A DNA stretch of 64,000 nt from Plasmodium coatneyi (lineage: Eukaryota; Apicomplexa; Aconoidasida; Haemosporida; Plasmodiidae): the NCBI RefSeq assembly GCF_001680005.1, contig NC_033567.1:62001-126000 (forward strand), in the 5' to 3' direction. Shown one piece after another: positions 34,550 to 44,911 of the stretch. A program made the translations under genes and the position numbers. The notes under the pieces were generated by a model. It made no database searches, was not told where the DNA came from, and saw only the letters and a program-made list of their open reading frames with translations. How positions within the stretch are numbered: the first letter of the stretch is position 1; each line of letters opens with the position of its first letter.

Positions 34550-35915
34550 ATGAAAGCAAAAGCAAACGTAATCAAGTTTATTTCCCATTTAAAATAAAAT
34601 TTGACAGTGTACACATACAGTACATCGGAAACGATGGAATAAGTATTTATGTAAAGGTGTGTGTGGCAATCTATATTTAACCAATTACTCTTCACAGGAT
34701 GCACATTTGAAGCAATTCCCTTCGAACCAGAACTTATACGGGAAATTACCACCAAGGGAAAGTTCGACCAGTTGCACCAATAAAAGCGAAGTAGGAAAGG
34801 TTGAAGGTCAAATAAGAGTGTATAAAGGTATTGAAAAATATGCTCAAGAAATTGGTAGGACGTGGTGTTATATGCACGAGAAGAAGCTGGTTAAGGAGTC
34901 CACTGATGAGTGGTGTTATATTTTTTACTACTGGTTAGGGGATAAACTGTCAAAACATTTAAGTGATCCCACTTCATTTTTAGAAGCTATGAAGGCAATA
35001 TACCGGGACCTACGACAATCAACTCTTGGAAAGTTGTGCCAAATAATATGCCCTAATATTAACAAAGACACTTTCGACAAGAGAAAAATAATATTTGATT
35101 ATTTTCAGGACCGTGATTTTATTTCATTATATGCAACTATAGCGCAAGAATCGTGTAATCAGAATTATTTCCAGCACCTTAAAAAAATTAATGAAGCTTA
35201 TAAGGCTGTATATGACGATTGTAAAAGTAACACTAATAATACCTGTTGTAAGCAATTTAAGCAAATATATGAAGAAAATAAAAAGGGAGAAACCTTAAAT
35301 TTAACATGTAACTTAGTACCAGGTTCTTCCGGTCCCAGTAGTACAGGACACCAGTCTCCTGGTTCTTCTGGACCAGGTAGTACGGGAACCTGGAAACCTG
35401 GATCCTCTGGACCAGGTTCCACTGGAACCTGCCCCGGGGGAAATGAATGTCCAATCCCCGGAGTAGGAGTTGCCCCAGGAGTAGGAGTTGCCCCAGGAGT
35501 AGGAGTTGCCCCAGGAGTAGGAGTTGCCCCAGGAGTAGGAGTTGCACCAGGAGTAGGAGTTGCACCAGGAGTAGGAGTTGCACCAGGAGTAGGTGTTGCT
35601 CCAGGGGTAGGAATTGCTCCAGCGGTAGGGGTTGCTCCGGGAGTAGGAGTTGGTCCTGCTACTGGTGGTAGTGGCAACGTCCCTGCTGCTGTGTCAGGTG
35701 GACTTGCTGCAGTTGGATTACCAACAATTGTTGCTTTCCTTTTTTACAAGTATAAATCACACCTCTTCTTGTTGAGGAAGCATAACCACTCTGGAAATGG
35801 AAGAAGGAAAAGGTCCGCCATTAGGAGAGCGTTTAATGAGTTTGAGGGCGACGACTCAACAACGGAATATTCGTCCGAATATTCAATACCATATACTTCA
35901 TCATCATCCAGATGA
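34550..35915 (+). CDS. kir: KIR with fibrinogen-like and elastin-like repeats
   Basis: Exons 34550-34567 (MKAKAN, GTAATC donor) and 34698-35915, about 411 residues. Exon 2 starts DAHLKQFPSNQNLYGKL after TTCACAG and has CYIFYYWLGDKLSKHL and FDYFQDRDF. The stalk comes next: PGSSGP.STG repeats (35,319-35,432) and eleven hexapeptide units PGVGVA (35,457-35,654). The membrane helix AVGLPTIVAFLFYK runs directly into the tail YKSHLFLLRKHNHSGNG; the intron found here in most KIRs is absent. The tail ends SSEYSIPYTSSSSR. It is the only intact plus-strand KIR in the window and lies divergent from the minus-strand run. The frame is intact. Confidence 0.9.
35319..35432 (+). other. Fibrinogen alpha-chain-like repeats in KIR stalk
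   Basis: Three 13-residue units: PGSSGPSSTGHQS, PGSSGPGSTGTWK, PGSSGPGSTGTC. The fibrinogen alpha-chain connector repeats, as I recall them, have the same length and core (WKPGSSGPGSTG). Similar units occur at 36.0 and 45.5 kb. Confidence 0.7.
35457..35654 (+). repeat. Eleven 18-bp units encoding PGVGVA (elastin-like)
   Basis: Eight units PGVGVA, then PGVGIA, PAVGVA and PGVGVG. They give nine copies of VGVAPG, the elastin hexapeptide known to bind the elastin receptor and attract cells. The first units are identical at DNA level (GCCCCAGGAGTAGGAGTT), the later ones drift, so the array probably grew recently. The opposite-strand ORF over the array is a shadow. Confidence 0.9.
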
Positions 35916-36033
35916 AGAAGTATAGGCGTCTAAGAAAGGAAGGATGTCTAAGGAGGATAAAGGAAAGGAAGGTCTAAATAGGAGGAAGGAAAGGAAAGGG
36001 TCTAAGGAAGGGAAGAAGGAAGGAGGAAGAGAC

Positions 36034-36750
36034 GGTTCTACAGGACACCAATCTCCTGGTTCTTCTGGTTCCGGTTCTACGGGAACTTGGAATCCAGGTT
36101 CTTCCGGTCCCGGTAGTACAGGACACCAATCTCCTGGTTCTTCTGGTTCCGGTTCTACGGGAACTTGGAATCCAGGTTCTTCCGGTCCAGGTAGTACAGG
36201 ACACCAGTCTCCTGGTTCCGGTTCCACAGGAACTTGCAACTGAGGTTCCTCCGGTACCGGTAGTACTGGAACTTGGAACCCAGGTTCTTCTGGTACCGGT
36301 TCTACGGGAACCTTGAACCCAGGTTCTTCTGGTTCCGGTTCTACAGGAACTTGCAGTACCGGATCATCCGTTCCTCCCTGTTCCTCTCCCATTACTAATT
36401 TAGTGGATGGTGTCTCTGGTGGGGAAGGAAAGGGAGGGAGTGACGGTGGTGGTAGCCACAGAAAAGAGGGGGAAGAAATTGATTCTGGTGCAGCTATTTT
36501 ACCTGCTGCTGTGTCTGCTGGTGCATTAGCTGCAATAGGATTACCAACATTGGCATACATTTCTTACTAGTACAAATCACACCTTTTCTTCCTTAAGGGG
36601 AATAACTCCTCTTCTGGAGGAAGCAAAAGTAAAAGGTTCGCCATTAGGAGAGAATTTAATGAGTTTGAGGGGGAAGACGACGACTACACCTCAACGACAG
36701 AAGATTCATCCGAATATTCAATCCCATACACTACTTCATCATCCAGATGA
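36034..36750 (+). pseudogene. kir: Partial tandem copy of a KIR stalk, membrane and tail (CD99-like)
   Basis: No extracellular Cys-rich domain or start is present; a single frame runs from 36034 to TGA 36748-36750, interrupted by TGA 36241-36243 and TAG 36568-36570. It encodes about eight fibrinogen-like 13-residue units, a CD99-like stretch, a membrane segment ALAAIGLPTLAYISY, then the tail YKSHLFFLKGNNSSSGG and the end SSEYSIPYTTSSSR. The TAG stands where the 34.6 kb gene has the AAG of FYKYKSH. The flanks after both tails (GAAGAAGTATAGG) match, so this is a partial tandem duplication of the neighbouring gene type, now broken or usable only as a recombination donor. Confidence 0.8.
36406..36477 (+). 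other. CD99-like 24-residue segment
   Basis: Starts DGVSGGEGKGGSDGGGSHRK and continues EGEE. From memory this is identical to residues just outside the membrane of primate CD99. CD99-like stretches in KIR proteins are published for P. knowlesi. Confidence 0.85.
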
Positions 36751-38639
36751 AGAAGTATAGGGGTCTATGGAAGGAAGAAGGAAGGGATTGTGGTCTAAGG
36801 TGGAGGAAGGATGGGAAGGAAGGGGTCCATGGAAGGAAGGGGTCCAAGAAAGGAAGAAGGAAGGCAATGGGGTCTAAGCAGGGGGAAGGATGGGAAGGAA
36901 GGGTTTAAGGAAGGAAAGAAAGGAAAGGAAGGGCTCTAAGGAAGTGGAAGGAAGTGTCTAAGGAAAGAAGGAAGATCTAAGGAGGGAGGAAGGCAAGGTC
37001 TAAGGAAGGAAAGCAAGGGTTCTAAGGAGGAGGAAGAAAAGGGATGGTCTAAGGAGGAGGAAAGAAAGGAAGGGGTTAAGGAAAGAGGAAGGAACTAAGA
37101 AGGATGGAAAAGGAAGGTTTAGGAAGAAAGGAAGGAATAAGAAAGAAAGAAGGAATAAGAAGGAAAGAAGGTTTTACGGGTGAAGGGAAGGTACGTGGTT
37201 GGCGGTTGAAGGAGGGTTGTTTGGGGTGGTGGTTGTTGGAAGGGAAGATTGTTAAGGGTGTTAGGGTTGGAAGGAAGGTTGCTAGGGTTGTGGAAGCATG
37301 GAAGTAAGATTGTTAATGGTGGTAGGTGGAAGGAAGGTTGTGTTAGTGGTGCTAGGTGGAAGGATGGTTGTTAAGGGTGGAAGGAAGGAAGGTTGTGTTA
37401 GGTAGTTGGTGTGAAGGAAGGTTATTAGGTGGTACGTGGAAGGAACGAAGGTTGTGTTAGGGGTGGTAGGTGGGTTGTTAGGTGGTTGTTAGGGTGGTCG
37501 CTGGTGGAAGGAAGGATGATGGTGCTAGCTGGCTGGTGGTAGATGGGTTGTTAAGGGTGGTAGTGGTAGGTTTGGTATTAGGGTGGTAGTGGTAGGTTTG
37601 GTATTAGGGTTTTAGTGGTAAGTTTGGTATTAGGGTTGTAGTGGTAAGTTTGGTATTAGGGTGGTGGAAGGATGGAAGTAAGATTGTTAATGGTGGTAGG
37701 TGGAAGCAAGGTCGTGCTAGGGGTGGTAGGTGGAGGGAAGGTTGTTACGGGTGGTAGAGTGGAAGGAATGTTGTTAGGGGTTGTGGTTGGTGCAAGGAAG
37801 ATGGTGTTAGGGTTGGTAGGTGTAACGAAGTTTGTTAGGCCTGGTAGGTTTGTTGTTAGGTGGTTGGTGCAAGGAAGATGGTGTTAGGGTTGGTAGGTGT
37901 AACGAAGTTTGTTAGGCGTGGTACGTTTGTTGTTAGGTGGTTGGTGGAAGGAAAGTCACTTACTTTAAGGAGAAACAAGAACAAAATAAAAGAAAAAAAA
38001 AAAAGAAGGTTAAAGAGAAGGTGTAAAAAGGGAAGGTTTAGAAAGAAAAAGAAGGTTTAATAAAAGGTGTAAAAAAGGAAGATTGAAAAAGAAAAGGAAG
38101 TTTAAAGAAAAAATGTAAAGAAGGAATGCTGAAGGAAGAAAAAAAAAGAACGTTTTAAGGTGTAATGAAGAAAGTATGTTGAAGAAGGTGTGCAGAGAGC
38201 TGCAGGTATGACTTTTAGGTTGAAGGTAAGGTTGCTCACGTTTTTTTTGAAAAGAAAATATAAAAAAAGTAGAAAAAAAAATAAATGAAAAAAAGAAGAA
38301 AAAAAAAGGAAAAAATAAAAAAGAAAAAAGAAAGAAAACAAAAAAAAAAAAAAAAAACAGGAAGGAAGCGAGGAAAGTGTGCAGGGAGGTTTACTTAGGG
38401 GTAGTATGTGGGTGGAAGGTGTAAAGAAGGAAGGTGGTGTCAGATTGTTATGGGGTGGAAGGATGATTCTTAGGGTGGAGGTAGGAAGGGAGGGTTGTTG
38501 GGGTGGTTGGTGGAAGGAAGGTACTTCCTTAGGGAAGGAATGTTGTTAGGGGTTTGGGGGGTGGTAGGTGGGTTGAAGGGGTCTTAAGGGTGGAAGGAAG
38601 GTTGCTTTCTCTTCCTTTAGGAAGAAAAAGAAGAAGAAG

Positions 38640-38673
<34 letters not shown>

Positions 38674-38834
38674 AAAAAAAAAAGTATTCTCAGAAGAAAA
38701 GAACTTAAGGAATGAATGTATGTGTACGTTCTGTTGTACACACTATGTGTAGATACTTTGTTAAGTGCTATTTTCCATTTAGTAAGTAACGATTCCATTC
38801 ATTGAATAAATAGTGGTTAAAAGGAAAAAAGAAA
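36751..38834. repeat. SICAvar upstream region: purine tracts and G-rich minisatellites
   Basis: About 36,760-37,190 is AAGGAAGG/GGTCTAAGG purine-rich DNA. About 37,190-37,960 is a minisatellite of GGTGGTAGGTGGAAGGAAGG and TTGTTAGG units, G-rich on the + strand. About 38,030-38,830 is A-rich DNA followed by a conserved block that closely matches 60,840-61,573 before the third SICAvar. No gene; the small ORFs are repeat translations. Confidence 0.75.
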
Positions 38835-41800
38835 ATGGCTCCACAGAAGAGTGAATTTGAACAACAACATACAAAGGTAGAGGACAAAGAGGAACATGGT
38901 GGACGTGGTGCGCCTCGAGCACGGAGTGCAGAAGGTCCAGCAAACCATGAAGTTAACAAAGTTCGTGGACGTCGGAAGAGAGACACTATAATAACTCTCG
39001 GAAAAGACGGAATAACCGGAAGGACTGTTCCAAGTGAAGGGTATGGTTATGATTACAATTATTTATATATATATGTACACATATATATAACGATATATAT
39101 ATATGCTTTAAAAAAGTAGTTGTACGAAAGAAAAAGAAAGGAAAAAAAGAAGTACTGTTTTTTTCTCAACTTTTTTTTCCGTCCTTCCTTCCTGTAGGCA
39201 AATAACAGAGGGTAAACATTTAATTCTGAAATTCAGTGGAACGGGGACCTAAACCACCCCTAACAATCCACCATCACTACCACCACCATAAAGGAGGGTT
39301 GGTGGAAGGAAGGTTGTTAGGTGGTTGGGTAGAAGGAAGGTTGTTAGGTGGTTGGGTAGAAGGAAGGTTGTTAGGTGGTTGGGTAGAAGGAAGGTTGTTA
39401 GGAGTGGTTGGCGGAAGGAAGGGTTGTTAGGTGGTTGGCGGAAGGAAGGGTTGTTAGGTGGTTGGCGGAAGGAAGGGTTGTTAGGTGGTTGGCGGAAGAA
39501 AGGGTTGTTAGGTGGGTGGTAGATTTACTGTTAGGTGGTAGGGTGGTAGGTGGTTTGTAAGGTGGTAGGTGGGTTGTAAGGTGGTAGGTGGGTTGTTAGG
39601 TGGTAGGTGGATGGTGTGGTGGGTTGTTGTGGTGGTTGAGGTCCCCCTTCCACACTGTACTACAATTTTACCATTCTTCCATTACCTTAGTACTATTTAT
39701 TCCTACCTCACAGTTTTGTTCCCGCTTTTCTTGCAGAAGTTACGTGTACAGACAATGACTTACAGAGTCGCTTAAAGGATGTAATAGATAAGTGGCATAA
39801 GGACAAGGGAAGGGCAGAAAAAAACTGGGTAAGGGTTGTTACCGTTCATTATGATCGGAGGCAGCACAAATAGACATAAAGAAATGTATATTATTGAAAC
39901 GAAGAATGAATGAACTTCCCGTGTAGGTATAAATTGTATATACATGTTCCATGTTTCTCCTTCTTCTTTATTGGCAGAAAAAAGTGTGGGAAGAATTCGA
40001 GAATAGAATCAATCCACTCTCTAAAGACATATCGGACAATAAAGCAAGTATGGCCTCTTATTGTAATGGCCCTAAGGAAAAAGGCACTACGTGGACAGAA
40101 GCTGATAAGAACGCGTGTATGCTCATCACTGCAGGATTAAAACATATCTACGAAATTAAAGAGGACACGGGGAAAGAGGGCGATCAGGCCAGAAAGAATA
40201 ATAGAAAATTTAAGGCCACTGCGGCATGTATCATATTAAATGAACTTATAACGAAATTGAAGGAGAAGGCTAATTCCTGTACCCAGAAGATAAGCATAGA
40301 GAAAGGCATAGAACAAGCCTTTAAGGTCAGTCCGCAAATTAAGGAAACTGCATGCCCGAATGATCGAGGCTGTTTTGAGTGCACACAGGGGGACTACTCA
40401 GACTGTAAAATGAACAACGACCGAGTGGGAGAGAAATTAAAGCAGAAATTCGATAGAGACGAAAAAATAAAAGAAGCACTCGGAGACATATATCCACCTT
40501 CCAACCCCACCTCCACTTCTGGAACAGGTTATACAAAGAAAAAACCCGAGAAGGGCAACGGGGAAGGAACAAAAAGACACCAACGTTTTTTTCATCATGA
40601 TCTTCTTTCCACTCACCACCACCATAACAACCTTCCTTCTGTTCTTTACAGCCACTATTGGGGAATGGTTTACACAGTTTTCCACTAATGTAACAGATAA
40701 AGACCAAAACCAGTATGACGAGCTGTATGGTATGTTAGCATTATGCAAGCCTGAAGAGGATACTGTGCCTAATGACAAAGTAGACCTGAACAATTATGAA
40801 GGGTTTTGTAGAATTATGATGAAAAACATAATGTTAGTTACAGGCGTTCCAAAGGAATATAAAAACGAAGACGGGAAAACACCATGTGAGAAGAAAGTGA
40901 AAAATATTCCCTTATGTGATTTATTAAAAGTTTGGATGTGGTATATGCGATGGTTCTGTGTCCCTAAGGACGTCATAGAACAGGCCCTTAGCCGAGTTAA
41001 TACTGTAAGGAAAACATTAAATGAAAATGTGAAGTATGTGAAATGTACTTATGATGATGCACTTAACATTCCTTACGGGGGTGGAACAAATATGGTAGGT
41101 GAAGAGTACGAACTATTTGACACAAGTGCGTTGTATACTATGATGGAAGCATTAACTGAGAAAACTTGGTGCGAAGATGGTCAATGGATATACAGGAAAA
41201 AGGCGCTTGAGGGTCCAGATCTGGCACGCAGTGATCCAGGGAAGGGGAATCAAGTGCTTGGTGGTAATGACAACCTGGACAAAATGAAAGAAATTGTTCA
41301 CCAAATTAACAAAGTTTTAATACAGGAGGAAAAGGCAGCATCCCCAAAGAAAACACCCAAGTCACCCTCCTCCGAAGGTGAAGACTGCACCAAGAAATCT
41401 AATTTATGTGAACGCGTAACATGCGTAACAACGCAGTATCCTAAAGACAAAGGAGGGGAGAAATCGAACTGGGTAAATGGACAATGTTGTCCACTGTAGT
41501 TAGGGACAACATACTCAGTATATAGACAAATCTATATATGTTCATGTAAGAATGAAATGGCGTTCCATATGGGACCACAAAAAATATATATATATATGCT
41601 CCTCCCCTTCTTTTGCGTATTTAGAATCAAATGTGGGATGACATCAAAAGTAGGGTGGATCCACTTGAAAAAGCCATGTCTAAGGAAGACCCCAACACAG
41701 ACAAGTATTGTAAGGGCACAGAATGGAAAGGTAATACAGGGACTTTTGCAGAAATAGAAGCATGCAAGCTCATTACTAGAGGCTTGAAGCATATATACGA

Positions 41801-44109
41801 GATTCCACAGGATTCAAGCAACCAGGAGCATGAGAAAATAAATAACCAGTTATTTAAAAGGACCATGGCATGTGTCCTACTAAATGCATATGCAGATAAA
41901 TTGGAATCCGAACTCAAATCTACGTGTCCTGTTGAGGCCGGCATTAACAAAGCTTTTGGTGCCACTTCACGAATTAAGGATGGAATTGATATATGTAAGG
42001 ATAAGAATAATTGTGTTGAATGTAAAAGGGATAAGAATTATGAAAGTTGTATGGTAGGCGACGATGAGGAAAATAAAACCAAATTAGGAGACAAAATAAA
42101 ACCGATGTTAGACAGTGATCATAAAATAGAAAAAATCCTGGAAGAAATATGTAAGGAAAAAATATGCCCATAAAGACTGAAGAGAGTCTGCAAAAAGGGC
42201 ACAACCACCTAACAACCCACCTACCACCATCACCGCTGTGTACCATCACATTCAACTACTACTTATTCCTTCACTTTGTTTGCTCCTCCCTTTCTATAGG
42301 TAAAGACTGCAACAAGGTTAAGGGCCTATGTGATCGTACAAAGTGCGTGACAATTAATTGGTTTAGGGACAGATTAACTAATGGGGGGAGTGGAACACAG
42401 CACTGGGTAAGTGAGAAACAATACTGTCTATTTTAGTTAAAGTCACTCCAACGGACCATTTACCTTATACATATGACAAAAAAAGGGGAGGGGTGAGACA
42501 ACCGTAAATCATGCACGTACTTAAAATATATATACATATATGTCCCGTTCCTTCTGCCTTCCTTTCAATTGTGCAGTGTCAATTTTGGAATAATGACGTC
42601 AAGCGGGAATTGGATAAACTCTCCAAGGCCATAATTAAAGAAGAGAAAAATGATAACCCCTTATGTAATAACATTAATGGAAGGAACACAGCAACTGAAG
42701 CAGAACAAAAGGCATGTAATTTTATTGTTAGGGGCATAGAGTATATATACAGCATTAAGGAAGATCAGAATACTAATTACGCAAACCAGAAGAAAAATAA
42801 CAGAATATTTGGACAAACTGTGGGGTGCATCTTCTTGAACGCTTATGCAGATCTCCTTATTACCAAGTCGAAGGAAGGTAATTGCCCCATCATAGAGGAA
42901 AAAATACAAAAATTTTTTGAGGATGGAAATAAAAGGAAGGATGATTGGTGTGAAGAAAAAAGGAGTGGTAATGGTAATGAATGTGTTAAATGTGAAAGGG
43001 ATACAAGTTATGCAACGTGCACACTAGAAGTAGAAGAAACACTGTTGAATAAGGGACCAGGTGAAGAATGCAAAAATCACAGAAACAATATAAAAAATAA
43101 GTTGGATGATATGCTGGACAATGATAAAACAGGACTAAAGCAAACTTTGAATGATATAACTACTATTTGTAAACCCAAACCTGCCGCCCCTCCCCCAGCT
43201 CCTCCATCTGCTCCTTCTGAGGCTGAGAATGGACGAGGTGGCGGAGTAGGTGAAGCTGATTTAAAATCACCCAAGGCTGCTAAACTTACTAGCAAGAACG
43301 ACAACCCCGTCCTTCCTTATTTCCCTCTTGCTCCTGCTGTGCTTGGTATTTCTATTATGAGCTACTTACTTTGGAAGGTAAGAGAAAAAAAGAAAAAAAA
43401 AGCAGAAAAAGAAAAAGGAAAAAGGAAAAAGGAAAAAGAAAAAAAGGAAAAGAAAAGGAAAGAATGAATCAACGAGTGAGTGTAGGATTTCGCATTTTAG
43501 GCTGTGAGTGTGTAGGATTTTCGCATTTTAGGGATTGCATGTACGATTTTATCATTTAGCGGGTGTGTATGTAGGATTTCGCATTTAAGGGGTGTTTGTA
43601 GAATTTTGCAGTTGGGTTTGAAGTAGTAATTACTGTTGCATGTGAACAAACATTTCGCATCCCTATTAAAAAAACATTTTTTTCCCTTTTTTTTTTTTTT
43701 TTTTTTTTAGTACTTTGGTATGCTTCGTAAGACCAGAAAACGTTACAGGAGAGCTTATCAAATACGTGGTCCCTCCATGGAACAGCAGATTATTGACCAT
43801 GTGGACCGGGATGGTCCACATGCATATACCTTAGTAAAGGAACGCAAACCTCGTTCTAAGCATATAAAAAGGAGGAGAAAACGGCTTCCTGGTGGTCGTC
43901 GGCGTGCTGGTCGCCGCATGATTATTGATATTCATTTAGAAGTCTTAGACGAATATCAAAAAGGGGATGTTGCATTAACGAAGGAAGACTTTTTTGAAAT
44001 TGTGGTTCAAGAATTTATGGGAAGCAAATTCATAAAGGAAGAGAAGGTTGCAAGTCCTGATTGCGGGTTTAGGGAGGATAGACTTTGTTCCAAAGGAAGA
44101 TGTTCCTAG
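38835..44109 (+). CDS. SICAvar: SICAvar variant antigen, complete nine-exon gene
   Basis: Proposed exons: 38835-39040, 39198-39211, 39737-39828, 39978-40527, 40652-41472, 41625-42150, 42300-42406, 42577-43377 and 43711-44109; phases agree throughout, about 1171 residues. Exon 1 (MAPQKSEFEQQH) is basic without a signal peptide. Exons 4, 6 and 8 each hold a homologous Cys-rich domain (W..I..R..PL, ACKLITRGLKHIYEI, C.LLNAYAD); exon 5 holds a different one (GEWFTQF, CDLLKVWMWYM) plus a CVT...W module repeated in exon 7. Exon 8 ends with a Pro-rich stalk and membrane helix, exon 9 is the cytoplasmic domain (YFGMLRKTRKRYRRAY, HLEVLDEYQKGD). It stops at GFREDRLCSKGRCS. Small for a SICAvar. The 14-nt exon 2 is the least certain. 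Confidence 0.88.
39285..39625 (+). repeat. Minisatellite in SICAvar intron 2
   Basis: Tandem copies of about 31 bp (GGTTGGGTAGAAGGAAGGTT, then GTTAGGTGGTTGGCGGAAGG) and shorter GGTGGTAGGTGGGTTG units. The coding minisatellite-like ORFs here are spurious. G-runs could form quadruplexes. Confidence 0.85.
43460..43625 (+). repeat. GGATTTCGCATTTAG repeats in SICAvar last intron
   Basis: Four to five degenerate units of GTGTAGGATTTCGCATTTTAG type between the A-rich start and the T tract of the last intron (43,378-43,710). It is a shorter version of the array at 485-850. Confidence 0.8.
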
Positions 44110-44911
44110 GGAACAGGTTCATAGTTCAGATTCCGGGTTTAGGGAAGGAAGACCTTGTTCCTAAGGAAGGTGTTCCTAAGGAACAGGTTCCAAGTTGAGA
44201 TTCTGAGTTTAGGGACGAGGACTTTGTTCCTAAGGAACAGATTCCATGTTCAGATTCCGGGTTTTAGGGTGTAGTATAAATATTTTTCTTTTCTTTTTTT
44301 TTTTTTTTTTTTTGTGTTGTGTGAAAGTGCTTACATGTTCATGTGTAAGAAATATAAGCCGGGAATAAAAAAAAATTTTCTTCCCTTCACTTTATTTTGA
44401 TTTGTTTGGTAAAATTTTTTTTTTTATTGAAGAATTAAAAAATGCTTATTCATTCTGTTACAAAAATTTTGACTTCATAAATATTTTTTGTTTTAACCAT
44501 TTTTATTTTCCTTTCTTTCTAAGGTCCAATTGTGGACATTTGAAAAGTGTGTTTAAAATTATTCGCGGGGTTCGCAAAGGCTCGCGTAGGTCCGCAAAAA
44601 AAATAAAGTGTCTTAAAAAAAGAGTGTGTTCTTACAAAAGAAAGAAAGGAATTGTTTACACAATTACACAAATTTTGAACCATGTCACACATGTGTGTGT
44701 ATACGAAAAGGAATCTATATTTTAAGGACAAACACTGGCACAACAACAAAAAAAGAAAGAAAAAAAAAAAGGTGGAAAAGAAGAAATATAATCCTGCTTT
44801 GGAACTGTATGAACTCCGTCGTTATTTATGTCCTCCAAAGGAGGACATTGCACACTGTTTACAATTAACGGAAGGGAAATTTATTCATTCAATATTCCAT
44901 GTGATGTTACA
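44110..44911. other. Intergenic between convergent SICAvar and KIR
   Basis: 44,110-44,270 continues the SICA tail repeats in a shifted frame (SSDSGF, EQ-VP type), again with GGGTTTAGGG. The rest is T-rich, then GC-poor spacer. No gene supported. Confidence 0.6.

Noticed and set aside
35198..35677. 159-codon minus-strand ORF rich in PTPGAT
   Set aside because: It is the complement of the elastin-like array of the plus-strand KIR; no exon structure or homology of its own.
35904..36560. 218-codon minus-strand ORF rich in PVEPEPEEPG
   Set aside because: Shadow of the fibrinogen-like units on the plus strand; the plus frame has the membrane helix and KIR tail.
37104..38060. Several plus-strand ORFs rich in Gly/Val/Lys
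   Set aside because: Frames through the G-rich minisatellite; periodic, no homology to SICA exons.
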